64,000 nucleotides of DNA, taken from NCBI RefSeq assembly GCF_027853335.1, contig NZ_JAFEUS010000002.1, positions 2,588,514 through 2,652,513 of the forward strand, in the 5' to 3' direction. The notes under the pieces are model-generated. The model did not search any database. It was not told the origin of the DNA and saw only the letters and a program-made list of their open reading frames with translations. How positions within the stretch are numbered: position 1 is the stretch's first letter; the number at the start of each line of letters is the position of its first letter. The translations under genes and the position numbers were made by a program. The stretch is from Leucobacter sp. UCMA 4100. GTDB lineage: Bacteria; Actinomycetota; Actinomycetes; Actinomycetales; Microbacteriaceae. This document shows, piece by piece, positions 25,682-36,271 of this stretch.

Positions 25682-25687
25682 TATACT
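25682..25687 (+). promoter_or_regulatory. -10 element of the ftsZ promoter
   Basis: TATACT at 25682-25687 in the 157-bp ftsQ-ftsZ gap. A second hexamer, TATACG, lies at 25671-25676. No consensus -35 is found at 17 bp; this fits a promoter that needs an activator. Confidence 0.55.
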
Positions 25688-25710
25688 TTAACCCTCTAGT
25701 AGAGGTTTAA
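25688..25710. promoter_or_regulatory. Imperfect palindrome at the ftsZ transcription start
   Basis: TTAACCCTCTA-G-TAGAGGTTTAA: two 11-nt arms with one mismatch around a central G, lying directly downstream of the -10 hexamer. Its position suggests an operator for a dimeric regulator; the binding protein is not known from sequence. Confidence 0.5.
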
Positions 25711-25735
25711 GGTTGCAGAAAGAGCGGAGACGAAC

Positions 25736-26902
25736 TTGTCCACCCAGAACAACCTCGCCATTATCAAGGTCGTCGGCGTTGGCGGCGGCGGCGTCAACGC
25801 GGTGAACCGCATGATCGAGCTCGGGCTTCGCGGCGTCGAGTTCATCGCGGTCAACACCGACGCTCAGGCCATGCTTATGAGCGAAGCCGACGTCAAGCTC
25901 GGTATTGGGCGAGTGCTCACCGGCGGTCTTGGTGCCGGGGCAGACCCCGAGGTGGGTCGCCGCTCGGCTGAAGATCACGCCGACGAGATTGAAGAGGCGC
26001 TCTCTGGCGCTGACATGGTTTTCGTGACCGCGGGTGAGGGCGGTGGCACCGGAACCGGTGCGGCCCCCGTTGTGGCCCGTATTGCCAAGTCGGTCGGTGC
26101 CCTCACCATTGGCGTTGTCACCCGCCCCTTCGGGTTCGAGGGCAAGCGCCGCTCGGCCCAGGCCGACGCCGGTGTTGAAGCGCTGCGCGAAGAGGTTGAT
26201 ACCCTCATCGTCGTTCCGAACGATCGCCTGCTCGAAATTACTGATCCCGGCATCAGCATGATTGAGGCTTTTGCGGCCGCTGACCAGGTGCTGCTCGCGG
26301 GCGTCCAGGGCATTACCGACCTCATCACGACCCCGGGTCTCATTAACCTTGACTTTGCCGACGTGAAGTCGGTCATGCAGGGTGCCGGTTCGGCGCTCAT
26401 GGGCATTGGCTCGGCGCGCGGCGCTGACCGTGCGATCAAGGCCGCTGAGCTCGCCGTTTCGTCACCGCTGCTTGAGGCTTCGGTCGAGGGTGCGCACGGT
26501 GTGCTGCTCTCGATTCAGGGCTCATCGAACCTTGCACTGCACGAGATTCACGAGGCTTCGTCGCTCGTGCAAGAGGTCGTGCACCCCGAGGCAAACATTA
26601 TCTTCGGTACCGTCATTGATGACACGCTCGGCGACGAGGTTCGCGTGACCGTCATCGCGGCAGGATTCGACGACAACAAGGCTGTGGCTGAGCCACAGGT
26701 CGAGCGAGGCCGTCGCGGCATTCACGTTGACCCTTTCACAGCCGCTGCCGAGGCAGAAGAAGAGGTTGTCGCCTCGATCACGGGAGACTCGTCACGCGAT
26801 GCGGCCGTTGAGGGGCTCCTCGGAGCCTCAACGCCGACCGAAGACGATGCCTTCGTGAGCGGCGATGACAGCGACCTCGACATTCCTGATTTCCTCAAGT
26901 AG
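25736..26902 (+). CDS. ftsZ: Cell division GTPase FtsZ
   Basis: 388 aa, tubulin-like GTPase that forms the Z ring. GTP-binding signature GGGTGTG at 102-108, N-terminal [16 protein letters not shown], and the T7-loop region downstream are intact. A variable linker rich in acidic residues ends in the conserved peptide DLDIPDFLK, which recruits SepF and FtsW. TTG start at 25736 gives the standard N-terminus and follows GCGGAGA. The downstream yfiH gene found in many actinobacteria is missing; yggS follows directly. Confidence 0.97.
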   Translation: MSTQNNLAIIKVVGVGGGGVNAVNRMIELGLRGVEFIAVNTDAQAMLMSEADVKLGIGRVLTGGLGAGADPEVGRRSAEDHADEIEEALSGADMVFVTAGEGGGTGTGAAPVVARIAKSVGALTIGVVTRPFGFEGKRRSAQADAGVEALREEVDTLIVVPNDRLLEITDPGISMIEAFAAADQVLLAGVQGITDLITTPGLINLDFADVKSVMQGAGSALMGIGSARGADRAIKAAELAVSSPLLEASVEGAHGVLLSIQGSSNLALHEIHEASSLVQEVVHPEANIIFGTVIDDTLGDEVRVTVIAAGFDDNKAVAEPQVERGRRGIHVDPFTAAAEAEEEVVASITGDSSRDAAVEGLLGASTPTEDDAFVSGDDSDLDIPDFLK

Positions 26903-26943
26903 GCCGACGTACCTGAGCCCAAACGCGAAGAAAGGGTATTGCT

Positions 26944-27621
26944 GTGACTGAAGAAGCGCATGTTTACGCCGAGCGGATCGCCGAAATCGAGCAGCGCATT
27001 GAGCGGGCATGTCGCGAGAGCGACCGCTCGCGAGATGAAGTGACGCTCATCGTGGTGTCAAAGTTTCACCCGCAGGAGACGGTTCGTGCTCTCGCGAGCA
27101 TTGGGGTCAAGGACTTCGGCGAGAACCGCCACCAGGAGGCGAGGGCAAAAGCCCGCGAGACCGAAGACCTTGATATTCGCTGGCACTTTGTCGGTCAGCT
27201 GCAGAGTAATAAGGCTCGTCAAGCTGCGCAGTATGCCTCGTCAATTCACTCGCTTGACCGCGAGGCCGTCATTGACGCGCTCGCGACCATCGAGCAGCCC
27301 ATTGACGGTTTCTTGCAAGTCAACATGACTGCAGACGAGGGTCGGGGCGGTATCGAACCGGCCGACCTTGAGCGCATGACCGAGCATGTGCTCGGCGTCG
27401 AGGCAATCACGCTGCGCGGTGTTATGGCGGTTGCGCCTCTTGGCGAAGAAGCAGGACGGGCGTTCGAGCGCTTGCGCGGTTACTCTGAGCGGGTTCAAGC
27501 GCTCGCCCCCGAGGCCACGTCGATCTCTGCTGGCATGACCCACGACTTCGAAGAAGCCTTGCGGTGGGGCGCGACACACCTGAGAATTGGCAGCGCAATC
27601 ACCGGAAATAGAGCGTACTGA
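26944..27621 (+). CDS. YggS-family pyridoxal-phosphate-binding protein (PLPBP)
   Basis: 225 aa, single alanine-racemase-like barrel. It binds PLP on the lysine in IVVSKFHP and carries FGENRHQEA and [13 protein letters not shown], which are family signatures, plus [23 protein letters not shown] at the end. These proteins buffer PLP rather than catalyse a known reaction. GTG start. Position between ftsZ and sepF is widely conserved in Gram-positive bacteria. Confidence 0.93.
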   Translation: MTEEAHVYAERIAEIEQRIERACRESDRSRDEVTLIVVSKFHPQETVRALASIGVKDFGENRHQEARAKARETEDLDIRWHFVGQLQSNKARQAAQYASSIHSLDREAVIDALATIEQPIDGFLQVNMTADEGRGGIEPADLERMTEHVLGVEAITLRGVMAVAPLGEEAGRAFERLRGYSERVQALAPEATSISAGMTHDFEEALRWGATHLRIGSAITGNRAY

Positions 27622-27665
27622 CACTACGCTCGAAGTATCGAGACACGAAACGCAGGGAGAAATCC

Positions 27666-28154
27666 ATGAGCAATCCACTCAAGAAAACGATGGTCTTTCT
27701 CGGCCTTGCCGAAGAAGAGCTCGAAGAGATGCCCGTGGAGCAGCCCAAGGGCCAGGCGCCAAAAGCTGAGAGCGCGCCCGTCGCGCCTGTCGCCACTGAG
27801 GCCAAGGCCCCGGTGACGCCTCTGCGCCGTGTGACTCCCGTCACGAAGCCAGCAGCAGGGACCATGAACGAAATTTTGACCATGCACCCGACGCAGTACA
27901 GCGACGCACAGACCGTTGCTGAGAATTTCCGCGCGGGTATCCCGGTGATCCTGAACCTCTCACGAATGAATGAGAACGACGCTAAACGTCTCATCGATTT
28001 CTCGAGTGGTCTCGTGATGGGCCTTGGCGGCAAGATCGAGCGCGTCACGAGCAAGGTCTTCTTGCTGAGCCCCGAGCACATCGAGGTGAGCGGCCCGCAG
28101 GAGCAGGTGAGCCACGAGTCTGGCTCGGGTTCGTTCTTCGTAACCGCTCAGTAA
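27666..28154 (+). CDS. sepF: Cell division protein SepF
   Basis: 162 aa. An N-terminal segment with a possible membrane-binding amphipathic stretch ([18 protein letters not shown]) and a Pro/Ala-rich linker precede the SepF domain (about 75-150) with [22 protein letters not shown] and [20 protein letters not shown]. SepF dimers tether FtsZ's C-terminal peptide to the membrane, the main such anchor in actinobacteria that lack FtsA. ATG with AGGGAG just upstream. Confidence 0.95.
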   Translation: MSNPLKKTMVFLGLAEEELEEMPVEQPKGQAPKAESAPVAPVATEAKAPVTPLRRVTPVTKPAAGTMNEILTMHPTQYSDAQTVAENFRAGIPVILNLSRMNENDAKRLIDFSSGLVMGLGGKIERVTSKVFLLSPEHIEVSGPQEQVSHESGSGSFFVTAQ

Positions 28155-28157
28155 GCC

Positions 28158-28445
28158 GTGTCGATTCTTTTTGGTGTCAGCTTCGGTCTTCAGATCGCGC
28201 TGCTCATATACACGTACGTTTTGTGGGCGAGGCTCATTCTCGACTGGGTTGTTGTCCTCAAACGTGATTTTCGGCCCAAGGGCTTTTTCCTCATTCTCGT
28301 TGACGGTGTCTACCGCCTGACCGATCCACCCTTGAGGCTTGTGCGCAAGGTGATTCCACCCATCAGAATCGGCAACATCATGCTCGATATTGCGTGGATC
28401 GTCGTGATCGTTGCCTGCCGAATCATCATCGCAATCCTTCCGTAA
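28158..28445 (+). CDS. YggT-family membrane protein
   Basis: 95 aa from a GTG 3 nt after sepF. Two hydrophobic helices (about 3-23 and 72-94) flank a loop with LARLILDWV and YRLTDPPLRLVRKVIPP, which is the YggT signature. Function unclear; conserved next to sepF and divIVA (Rv2146c in mycobacteria) suggests a role at the division membrane. Confidence 0.9.
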   Translation: MSILFGVSFGLQIALLIYTYVLWARLILDWVVVLKRDFRPKGFFLILVDGVYRLTDPPLRLVRKVIPPIRIGNIMLDIAWIVVIVACRIIIAILP

Positions 28446-28468
28446 CCGAGTGCCGTTACCCGATCTGA

Positions 28469-28499
28469 TTGCGCTGCCCTCCAATTTATTTGGTAGCGT
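28469..28499 (+). promoter_or_regulatory. Candidate divIVA promoter
   Basis: TTGCGC at 28469-28474 and TAGCGT at 28494-28499 are 19 bp apart in the 102-bp gap before divIVA. Confidence 0.35.
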
Positions 28500-28547
28500 A
28501 TATGCAGAACGCTTGGCATGAAATCCCAACGAAAGAAGAAGTAGGAC

Positions 28548-29168
28548 ATGGCCCTTACCTCAGATGACATTCTGAACCAGAAGTTTGCCATCACGAAATT
28601 CCGTGACGGCTACGACATGGATCAGGTTGACGACTTCCTCGACAAGATTGGCGAAGACCTGCGCCAGGTCGAGGTTGAGCGCGACGAACTGCGTGCCAAG
28701 GTTGAAGAACTTACCGCACAGCTGGAAGAGCAGCGCGCTGCCGCCCAGGCTCAGCCGGTTTCAGCTGTGCCTGCAGCGCCGCAGGCTGCCGCTGCACCCG
28801 AGGTGCCTGCAGCAGCGACCGCAGAGGCTGTTGGCGCGACCAACCCCGATGCGATCAAGTCGAGCGCAATGCTGCAGCTCGCACTCGAACTGCACGACAA
28901 GTACGTCAACGAGGGCGAATCGACTCGCGACGAGCTCATCACGGTTGGTGAGAAGAAAGCACGCGAACTCGTTTCCGAAGCAGAGAAGCAGCGCTCAGAC
29001 GTGCTCGACGACCTCAACGGCCGTCGTCTCGACCTGCAGAACCGCATCAACGACCTTCGCGACTTCGAGAGTGAATACCGCGGCACGTTGCGCTCATACA
29101 TTGAGGCGCAGCTGCGCAACCTCGATGGTTCGCCAGAACCCGGTGATAAGCCGGGCAACCTGAACTAG
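28548..29168 (+). CDS. divIVA: Polar growth and division scaffold DivIVA/Wag31
   Basis: 206 aa. N-terminal membrane-binding domain LTSDDILNQKFAITKFRDGYDMDQVDDFLDKI, with the exposed Phe/Arg tip region, followed by a first coiled coil, an Ala/Pro-rich linker (about 63-100) and a second long coiled coil (about 105-190). It marks poles and septa and directs wall synthesis. ATG with GAAGAAGTAGGA upstream and a candidate promoter of its own. Confidence 0.96.
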   Translation: MALTSDDILNQKFAITKFRDGYDMDQVDDFLDKIGEDLRQVEVERDELRAKVEELTAQLEEQRAAAQAQPVSAVPAAPQAAAAPEVPAAATAEAVGATNPDAIKSSAMLQLALELHDKYVNEGESTRDELITVGEKKARELVSEAEKQRSDVLDDLNGRRLDLQNRINDLRDFESEYRGTLRSYIEAQLRNLDGSPEPGDKPGNLN

Positions 29169-29177
29169 TCGCGTATT

Positions 29178-29798
29178 TTGGAGCCCCTCGCGTCTCCGAA
29201 CGACAACGTGGCAGCGAGCACGGTAGCCACACGCTACCGTGCTCGCTGGACCGTATTTGCCGTTCTTGTTGCGGCCGTGGTCATTACTACTGACCAGGTC
29301 ACGAAGCAGTGGGCGCTGCAGAACCTCACCGAGGGAACTCCGGTTCCCGTTTTTGGTGAGGCCCTGCAGTGGATGCTCATGTTTAACTCGGGCGCCGCGT
29401 TTTCCTTCTTGAGCAATGCGACCTGGCTGTTTACGATCATTTCGAGCCTCGTGGTTGTCGTGATCGCCTTCTACCTGCGTAAAGCCCAGTCGACGCTGTG
29501 GGCCGTAGTCGCGGGCCTCGTGCTCGGTGGCGCTCTCGGGAACGTGCTCGATCGCTTCTTCAGGGAACCTGGTTTTGCCCAGGGGCATGTGGTCGACTTT
29601 GTTTACACCCCATGGATGCTGCCCGCCATTTACAACGTTGCTGATATCGCAGTTGTCTCGGGCATGGGCCTCTTTCTCATCTGCATGCTCCTGGGGGTGG
29701 GCTTCGACGGCAAGCGTGAGCCACGTGAACGCCAGGCTGCCGATGCCACAACCGAGACCACGCACACCGACCCTGAGTCGGGCCTGGAGCGACGATGA
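29178..29798 (+). CDS. lspA: Lipoprotein signal peptidase
   Basis: 206 aa from TTG 29178 (GTG 29208 would give 196 aa; neither has a clear ribosome site). Aspartyl membrane protease that cleaves prolipoproteins after Lgt has modified them (lgt at 56 kb; a candidate substrate is the lipoprotein at 36.9 kb). Four hydrophobic segments; catalytic aspartates in GNVLDRFF and NVADIAVV, and FNSGAAFSF is present. The first codons overlap a 15-bp perfect inverted repeat (29212-29248) that could limit translation initiation. ATGA overlap with rluD. Confidence 0.92.
   Translation: MEPLASPNDNVAASTVATRYRARWTVFAVLVAAVVITTDQVTKQWALQNLTEGTPVPVFGEALQWMLMFNSGAAFSFLSNATWLFTIISSLVVVVIAFYLRKAQSTLWAVVAGLVLGGALGNVLDRFFREPGFAQGHVVDFVYTPWMLPAIYNVADIAVVSGMGLFLICMLLGVGFDGKREPRERQAADATTETTHTDPESGLERR
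29212..29248. repeat. 15-bp perfect inverted repeat in the start of lspA
   Basis: Arms 29212-29226 and 29234-29248 (CAGCGAGCACGGTAG and its exact complement) with a 7-nt loop. It falls inside the coding region, 4 bases after the alternative GTG at 29208. Any transcript from divIVA into lspA would fold here. Confidence 0.85.
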
Positions 29799-30718
29799 GT
29801 GAGCTTCGTCACCTTCCCGTGCCTGATGGGCTCGTAGGGGAGCGTGCTGACGCTGCGCTCGCAAAGCTGTTGGGCTTTTCACGGGTGTTCGCACAGCAGG
29901 TGATTGCGGCGGGACAAGCAACGCTCGACGGCGTTCCGCTGCAAAAATCTGACCGTCTGCACGCTGGTGGCATGCTCGTCGTTGAATGGACTCCGAAGGC
30001 AGAGCCAACAATCGAGCCCGTTATCGTTCCCGAGCTCTCGGTCATTCACGACGATGAACACATCGTCGTTATCGACAAGCCGGCCGGTGTTGCAGCGCAC
30101 CCATCGCTCGGCTGGAGCGGCCCGACCGTGCTGGGCGCGCTCGCGGGAGCGGGTTTTCGCATCTCGACCTCGGGTCAGCCAGAACGGCAGGGCATCGTGC
30201 AGCGACTCGACGTTGGGACGAGCGGACTCATGGTCGTCGCGAAGAGTGAACACGCTTACACAATGTTGAAGCGGGCATTTCGCAATCGAGAGGTCGAAAA
30301 AACGTACCATGCGGTGGTTCAGGGGTACCCCGATCCGCTGTCTGGCACCATTGATGGCCCGATTGCCCGCAACCCGAAACACGAGTGGAAGTTCGCGGTC
30401 GTGCACGGCGGGAAACCCTCGATCACGCACTATGACACGCTCGAGGTGTTTCGCGCTGCTTCGTTGCTTGAAGTCGGTCTTGAGACCGGGCGTACGCACC
30501 AAATTCGTGTGCACATGTCAGCACAGCGGCACCCGCTCGTGGGCGACCCTATGTATGGCAGCGACCCCGTGATGGCTGAACTCGTCGGGCTCGACCGGCA
30601 GTGGTTGCACGCGGTCAAGGTTGGTTTTGACCACCCCGCAACCGGCGAATGGGTTGAGTACGAAAGCGGTTACCCCGACGACCTGCAACACGCCCTAGCG
30701 ATCCTTCGCGCACAGTAG
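29795..30718 (+). CDS. 23S rRNA pseudouridine synthase, RluD family
   Basis: 307 aa. An N-terminal S4 RNA-binding domain (about 12-75) precedes the RluA/RluD catalytic domain with [12 protein letters not shown], where Asp139 is the catalytic residue, and the later [23 protein letters not shown]. The best inference is modification of helix 69 of 23S rRNA, but RluA-family target sites are not read reliably from sequence. ATGA overlap with lspA, a pairing common across bacteria. Confidence 0.92.
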   Translation: MSELRHLPVPDGLVGERADAALAKLLGFSRVFAQQVIAAGQATLDGVPLQKSDRLHAGGMLVVEWTPKAEPTIEPVIVPELSVIHDDEHIVVIDKPAGVAAHPSLGWSGPTVLGALAGAGFRISTSGQPERQGIVQRLDVGTSGLMVVAKSEHAYTMLKRAFRNREVEKTYHAVVQGYPDPLSGTIDGPIARNPKHEWKFAVVHGGKPSITHYDTLEVFRAASLLEVGLETGRTHQIRVHMSAQRHPLVGDPMYGSDPVMAELVGLDRQWLHAVKVGFDHPATGEWVEYESGYPDDLQHALAILRAQ

Positions 30719-30776
30719 TCTCAGCGCAAACGTCAGTGGGGAGCGGTACCCTTGAGGTGCGTGATTTGGAGGATGA

Positions 30777-33700
30777 GTGGCCGAAAAAAGTTTTGTACAT
30801 CTGCACTCGCACAGTGAGTACTCGATGCTTGACGGGGCTGCCCGCGTTAAGCCCCTCATTGATGCGGTCGCCGAGCAGAACATGCCGGCGGTCGCGGTAA
30901 CCGACCACGGCAATACCTTTGGCGCGTTCGATTTTTGGAAGACGGCAACCGACCGTGGCGTGAAACCGATCATCGGTATCGAGGCCTATGTCACGCCCGG
31001 CACGCACCGTTCCGAGCGCACTCGAGTGCGCTGGGGCGACGGGGCAGGCGACGACGTTTCGGGTGCCGGTGCCTACACGCACATGACCTTGCTCTCTGAG
31101 AGCACCGAAGGCATGCACAACCTCTTCAGGCTTTCATCACTTTCATCGATTGAGGGCTACTACTTCAAACCGCGCATGGATCGCGAGTTGCTCCAGACCT
31201 ACCACAAGGGCCTCATCGCCACGACCGGCTGCCCCTCTGGCGAGATTCACACGAGGTTGCGCCTCGGCCAGTACAAAGAGGCGCTTGCTGCCGCTGCTGA
31301 CTTCCAAGACCTCTTTGGCAAAGAGAACTACTTCTGCGAGATTATGGATCACGGTCTTGAGATTGAGCGCAGGGTCAAGACCGACCTGCTCGCGATCGCG
31401 AAGGACCTTTCGATTCCGCTCGTTGCGACGAACGACCTGCACTACGTGCACTCTGCCGACGCCGAGTCGCACTCGGCTCTGCTGTGCGTGCAGTCGGGCT
31501 CGACAATGAACGACCCCAACCGATTCCAGTTCAGCGGCAACGGCTACTACCTGAAGAGTGCGGCAGAGATGCGGCACCTCTTTCGTGAGCTACCCGAGGC
31601 GTGCGACAACACGCTACTCATCGCTGAGCGATGTGAAGTGGCCTTCAACACGAGCGCCAACTATATGCCGAAGTACCCCGTTCCCGATGGTGAGACCGAA
31701 GAGACCTGGTTCATCAAAGAGATCGAGAAGGGCCTGCACTACCGTTACCCCCAGGGCATCCCCGATGACGTGCGTAAGCAGGCAGAGTACGAGACCGGCG
31801 TCATCGTGCAGATGGGCTTTCCCGGCTACTTCCTCGTCGTTGCCGACTTCATCAACTGGGCGAAAGACAACGGGATTCGCGTGGGCCCGGGGCGTGGCTC
31901 GGGAGCAGGCTCAATGGCCGCTTACGCAATGCGCATCACCGACCTTGATCCGCTTGAGCACGGGTTGATTTTCGAGCGGTTCTTGAACCCAGACCGTGTC
32001 TCGATGCCCGACTTCGACGTCGACTTCGATGATCGCCGCCGTGGCGAGGTCATTAAATATGTGACCGAGAAATACGGCGATGAGCGTGTAGCGCAGATCG
32101 TGACCTACGGCACGATTAAGTCGAAGCAGGCGTTGAAAGACGCCTCGCGCGTGCTGGGCTTTCCCTTCGGCATGGGTGAGAAGCTCACGAAGGCGATGCC
32201 CCCTGCGGTCATGGCCAAAGACATTCCGCTCTCGGGCATCACCGATTCGAAGCACCCTAGGTACAAAGAGGCCGCTGAGTTTCGAACGGTTCTCGACGAA
32301 GATGCTGACGCCAAGCTCGTTTACGAGACCGCGCTCGGGCTCGAGGGGTTGAAGCGGCAGTGGGGCGTGCACGCGGCAGGCGTGATCATGTCGAGCGATC
32401 CGCTCATCGACATTATTCCGATCATGAAGCGCGAGCAAGATGGGCAGATCGTCACACAGTTCGACTACCCGACCTGTGAAGGCCTCGGCCTCATCAAGAT
32501 GGACTTTCTGGGGTTGCGTAACCTCACGATTATCTCTGATGCGCTCGAAAATATTCGCTTGAACCGTGGCGAAGATCTTGACCTTGAACACCTTGAACTT
32601 GACGACCGGGCTTCGTACGATCTACTGGCAAAAGGTGACACTCTCGGGGTGTTCCAGCTTGATGGCGGGCCCATGCGTGGGCTGTTGCGCCTCATGAAGC
32701 CCGATAACTTTGAAGACATTTCGGCCGTTCTCGCGCTCTACCGCCCTGGCCCCATGGGCGCCGACTCCCACACGAACTACGCGCTGCGCAAGAATGGGCT
32801 GCAAGAGATCACCCCGATCCACCCAGAGCTTGAAGAGCCACTCAAAGACATTCTCGACACGACCTACGGTCTTATCATCTACCAGGAGCAGGTGATGTCG
32901 ATTGCGCAGCGGGTTGCGGGCTTCTCGCTCGGCCAGGCAGATATTTTGCGCCGTGCAATGGGCAAGAAAAAGAAAGAGGAGCTCGACAAACAGTACGAGG
33001 GTTTCGCCGGGGGCATGAAAGATCGGGGCTTCTCAGAGGCCGCGATCAAGGCTCTCTGGGACATTCTGCTGCCCTTCTCTGACTACGCGTTTAACAAGGC
33101 ACACTCAGCTGCCTACGGTGTGATTTCATACTGGACCGCATATCTCAAAGCTCACTACCCGGGTGAGTACATGGCGGCGTTGCTCACGAGTGTTGGCGAC
33201 TCGAAAGACAAGCTCGCCGTGTACCTCAACGAGTGCCGCCGCATGGGCATTCAGGTGCTTCCTCCTGACGTGAACGCATCATTTGCGAACTTCTCTGCGG
33301 TAGGCAACGACATTCGCTTCGGTTTGGGCGCAATTCGTAACGTTGGCGCAAACGTGGTTGCCGGTATTCGTGAGTCGCGTGAAGCGAAGGGCTCGTTCGA
33401 GTCATTCCACGACTACCTCAAGAAAGTGCCGCAGCAGGCCATCTCAAAGCGCACCGTGGAAGCCCTCATTAAGGCCGGAGCTTTTGACGAGATGGGCGCG
33501 ACAAGGCGAGCGCTCTTGCAGATTCACGAGGGAGCCGTAGACCAGGCCTCGAAAGAGAAGAAAGATGCCGAGCACGGAAACCTCGGTTTCGACTTCGACT
33601 CACTGTTTGCCGAAGAGGGTGACACCAGCAACATCGACTCGCGTATTCCTGATACTCCCGAGTGGTCAAAGCGTGACAAGCTTGCCTTCGAACGCGAGAT

Positions 33701-34298
33701 GCTGGGTCTGTACGTCTCAGACCATCCACTGAAGGGACTTGAACTCGTGCTCGCGAAGCAAGCCTCGACGACGGTGCTCGAGGTCGCCGAGAGCGAAGCC
33801 GATATCGACGGTGAAATTGTGACGCTCGCGGGTTTGCTTACCAGCGTGCAACACCGCACTGCGAAGTCGGGCAACCTTTACGGCATGGTGACCCTCGAAG
33901 ACTTCAGTGGTGAGATGCAAGTGCTGTTCATGGGCAAAACCTACCTTGAGTTTCAAGACGTGCTGCAGCCCGACGTCATCGTTTCGATTCGTGGGCGCTT
34001 GAACCAGCGCGACGATGGTGTGGCCATGCACGCGTACGGGGTGAAACCGGTCGACACGGGGCAGATAGACGACGGTGGTGAACTCACTATCTCGCTCACT
34101 GAGACACGTGCGACGCCAGCGGTGATGGAAGACCTCAAGGCAATGCTCGAGCGCCACCGCGGCCCTCATCCCGTGACGCTCCGGCTACACACCGATACGT
34201 CGATTCGACTCTTCGAACTGCCGATGCAGGTCAAGATTGCGAGCGACCTGTTTGGCGAGCTAAAGGGGCTGCTCGGCCCGAACTGTTTGAGCGTATAG
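30777..34298 (+). CDS. dnaE: DNA polymerase III alpha subunit
   Basis: 1173 aa, the replicative polymerase. It opens with the PHP domain ([13 protein letters not shown]), whose metal ligands look intact and which supplies proofreading in actinobacterial DnaE1. The palm region carries the aspartate motif [15 protein letters not shown], and the C-terminal part has an OB domain ([19 protein letters not shown]). No DnaQ-like exonuclease domain is fused. GTG start at 30777 with GGAGGATGA just upstream. Only 10 nt separate it from nadE. Confidence 0.97.
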   Translation: MAEKSFVHLHSHSEYSMLDGAARVKPLIDAVAEQNMPAVAVTDHGNTFGAFDFWKTATDRGVKPIIGIEAYVTPGTHRSERTRVRWGDGAGDDVSGAGAYTHMTLLSESTEGMHNLFRLSSLSSIEGYYFKPRMDRELLQTYHKGLIATTGCPSGEIHTRLRLGQYKEALAAAADFQDLFGKENYFCEIMDHGLEIERRVKTDLLAIAKDLSIPLVATNDLHYVHSADAESHSALLCVQSGSTMNDPNRFQFSGNGYYLKSAAEMRHLFRELPEACDNTLLIAERCEVAFNTSANYMPKYPVPDGETEETWFIKEIEKGLHYRYPQGIPDDVRKQAEYETGVIVQMGFPGYFLVVADFINWAKDNGIRVGPGRGSGAGSMAAYAMRITDLDPLEHGLIFERFLNPDRVSMPDFDVDFDDRRRGEVIKYVTEKYGDERVAQIVTYGTIKSKQALKDASRVLGFPFGMGEKLTKAMPPAVMAKDIPLSGITDSKHPRYKEAAEFRTVLDEDADAKLVYETALGLEGLKRQWGVHAAGVIMSSDPLIDIIPIMKREQDGQIVTQFDYPTCEGLGLIKMDFLGLRNLTIISDALENIRLNRGEDLDLEHLELDDRASYDLLAKGDTLGVFQLDGGPMRGLLRLMKPDNFEDISAVLALYRPGPMGADSHTNYALRKNGLQEITPIHPELEEPLKDILDTTYGLIIYQEQVMSIAQRVAGFSLGQADILRRAMGKKKKEELDKQYEGFAGGMKDRGFSEAAIKALWDILLPFSDYAFNKAHSAAYGVISYWTAYLKAHYPGEYMAALLTSVGDSKDKLAVYLNECRRMGIQVLPPDVNASFANFSAVGNDIRFGLGAIRNVGANVVAGIRESREAKGSFESFHDYLKKVPQQAISKRTVEALIKAGAFDEMGATRRALLQIHEGAVDQASKEKKDAEHGNLGFDFDSLFAEEGDTSNIDSRIPDTPEWSKRDKLAFEREMLGLYVSDHPLKGLELVLAKQASTTVLEVAESEADIDGEIVTLAGLLTSVQHRTAKSGNLYGMVTLEDFSGEMQVLFMGKTYLEFQDVLQPDVIVSIRGRLNQRDDGVAMHAYGVKPVDTGQIDDGGELTISLTETRATPAVMEDLKAMLERHRGPHPVTLRLHTDTSIRLFELPMQVKIASDLFGELKGLLGPNCLSV

Positions 34299-34308
34299 GA
34301 GAAACCGC

Positions 34309-35136
34309 ATGACATCACGTGCAGACATTGCTGAAGCCCTTGGTGTGACCACCGAGGTACACCCGCATGCCGAGATTCAGCGACGCGTCGACTTCCTCGT
34401 CGAATATGCGACCTCGATTCCCGGCAACCGAGGCTTTGTCCTAGGAATTTCTGGGGGGCAAGACTCTACGCTCGCTGGAAAACTGTGCCAGCTCGCGGTC
34501 GAACGTTTGCGAGAGATCGGGCACGACGCGAAGTTCTACGCAGTGCGCCTGCCGTACGGTGTGCAGAGCGATGAAGATGACGCGCAGCGTGCCCTCTCGT
34601 TCATCGCTCCCGACGTCTCGTATGCGGTGCAGATCAAAGACGCTGTTGACGCGACCGTTGAGTCGGTCGCCTCGGCGACCGGTGAACCCGTGACCGACTT
34701 CAACAAGGGCAATATCAAAGCGAGACAGCGCATGGTCGTGCAATACGCGATCGCTGGTGACCGCAATCTTCTCGTCGTTGGCTCTGACCACGCGGCTGAG
34801 GCACTGACCGGCTATTTCACGAAGTTCGGTGACGGAGCAGCCGATGTGATGCCGCTCTCCGGGCTCACGAAAGAGCAGGGAAGGCAACTCCTGAGAACGT
34901 TGGGAGCCGACCCAACGCTCATCGAGAAGCCTCCGACAGCCGATCTGCTCGATGAACAGCCTGGGGACCTTGATGAAGACTCGCTCGGGGTGAGCTATGA
35001 AGCTATTGACGCGTTTTTGACCGGCGAACCCGTGAGCTCAGACGAAGAGGGGCGATTAAGCGCGCTCTTCTCTCGTTCTCAGCACAAGCGCGAACTACCC
35101 GTAACTCCGAGAGATGATTGGTGGAGAACACTATGA
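34309..35136 (+). CDS. nadE: Ammonia-dependent NAD synthetase
   Basis: 275 aa. It amidates deamido-NAD in the last step of NAD synthesis. The PP-loop [14 protein letters not shown] is near residue 47, with [26 protein letters not shown] and the Lys in [10 protein letters not shown]. Length matches the E. coli-type enzyme and there is no glutaminase (nitrilase) domain, so free ammonia is the nitrogen donor, unlike the two-domain mycobacterial NadE. ATG with AGGAG upstream. It overlaps nothing but lies next to msrA, whose start is just inside its 3' end. Confidence 0.94.
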   Translation: MTSRADIAEALGVTTEVHPHAEIQRRVDFLVEYATSIPGNRGFVLGISGGQDSTLAGKLCQLAVERLREIGHDAKFYAVRLPYGVQSDEDDAQRALSFIAPDVSYAVQIKDAVDATVESVASATGEPVTDFNKGNIKARQRMVVQYAIAGDRNLLVVGSDHAAEALTGYFTKFGDGAADVMPLSGLTKEQGRQLLRTLGADPTLIEKPPTADLLDEQPGDLDEDSLGVSYEAIDAFLTGEPVSSDEEGRLSALFSRSQHKRELPVTPRDDWWRTL

Positions 35137-35666
35137 CGAAAACAACTGAAACCTTCGTGCTTGCTGGCGGCTGCTTCTGGTGCCTCGACGCGGCTTACCG
35201 CGTGCTTCGCGGGGTGACCTCGGTTGACTCGGTGTACACGGGAGGAACGACCGAGAACCCGACCTACGAGGCAGTGTGTGCCGGTCACGGGGGCCACACA
35301 GAAGCCGTGCGCGTTTCGTTTGACCCTGAGGTTTTGCCACCCGAAGTTGTGCTCGACGCATTCTTCACGATGCACGACCCGACTCAACTCAATCGACAGG
35401 GTGCCGATATTGGCCTTCAGTACCGGAGCGAAATGTTTTACGATGGCGAGGCCCAGAAAGAACTGTTTGAGGCCGCTCGCGAGCGTGCCAGGGAATGGTA
35501 CCCCAACGAAATCGTGACCCGTATTTCACCTCTTGGGGCCGTCTGGAAAGCCGAAGAACACCACCAGGATTTCTTCGCGAACAACCCTGAGCAGGCGTAC
35601 TGCCTTGCCGTGGCGGTGCCCAAGGTGCAGAAGGTTCGCGCGAGTTTTCGTAGCTACATTCTCTAG
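35133..35666 (+). CDS. msrA: Peptide-methionine (S)-S-oxide reductase
   Basis: 177 aa from ATG 35133, overlapping the nadE stop by 4 nt (ATGA), with GGTGGAG as ribosome site. It repairs S-sulfoxides of methionine. Catalytic Cys14 in [29 protein letters not shown] and the EEHHQDFF motif are family signatures. No MsrB domain is fused and msrB is not in this window. It sits with nrdI and ssb in a small repair/redox group. Confidence 0.95.
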   Translation: MTKTTETFVLAGGCFWCLDAAYRVLRGVTSVDSVYTGGTTENPTYEAVCAGHGGHTEAVRVSFDPEVLPPEVVLDAFFTMHDPTQLNRQGADIGLQYRSEMFYDGEAQKELFEAARERAREWYPNEIVTRISPLGAVWKAEEHHQDFFANNPEQAYCLAVAVPKVQKVRASFRSYIL

Positions 35667-35684
35667 TGAAGGTGAGTCAGCAAC

Positions 35685-36140
35685 ATGATTACGTACTTCT
35701 CGTCTTCGAGCGGGTACACGCATCGTTTTGTCAATAAGCTGGGGCTGCCCTCGGTGCGCATCCCCCTTCGGCCTCGCGTTGAAGGCATGATCGAGATTAC
35801 TGAGCCATGCGTGCTCATCATTCCTACCTACGGCGCCGGGCCGCATTCAAAGGCCGTCCCGAAACAGGTTGTGCAGTTCTTGAACCTCGAACAGAACCGT
35901 CAATTCATTTGGGGCGTTATTGGGGCTGGCAACACGAACTTTGGCGAGGCCTACGGTATCGCTGGCGACATTGTGTCGAACAAGCTCCAGGTGCCGCTGT
36001 TGTACCGCTTCGAGATTTTTGGCACGCCAGAAGACGTCGACCGAGTGCGCACGGGAGTTCCCGAGTTTCTGGCAAGGCGCGCTCAAGAGCTTGGTGTGCC
36101 TGCGCCGGCTGGTGTCGAAGCGGCGCTTGCCTCGCAGTAG
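35685..36140 (+). CDS. nrdI: Flavodoxin-like protein NrdI
   Basis: 151 aa. NrdI reduces oxygen for assembly of the dimanganese-tyrosyl cofactor of class Ib ribonucleotide reductase. FMN-binding pattern: [13 protein letters not shown] (phosphate loop), PTYGAG and [18 protein letters not shown]. Usually nrdI lies with nrdH, nrdE and nrdF; here no reductase genes are adjacent and a terminator follows immediately. ATG with AAGGTGAG upstream. Confidence 0.9.
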   Translation: MITYFSSSSGYTHRFVNKLGLPSVRIPLRPRVEGMIEITEPCVLIIPTYGAGPHSKAVPKQVVQFLNLEQNRQFIWGVIGAGNTNFGEAYGIAGDIVSNKLQVPLLYRFEIFGTPEDVDRVRTGVPEFLARRAQELGVPAPAGVEAALASQ

Positions 36141-36178
36141 CCTCGTTCTTCGTTCACAGGAACGGTCTCGTCGTGTTT

Positions 36179-36221
36179 ACGCAAAGGCCCCGTGCATAAC
36201 TGCTGCACGGGGCCTTTGCGT
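36179..36221. terminator. Terminator after nrdI
   Basis: An 18-bp perfect inverted repeat (arms 36179-36196 and 36204-36221) starting ACGCAAAGGCC, around a 7-nt loop. It could act in both directions. Confidence 0.85.
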
Positions 36222-36271
36222 AGCAACACTGGTAGTGCGGGAGATCCCGCGCTTAAGAAAGCGAGAACCCT

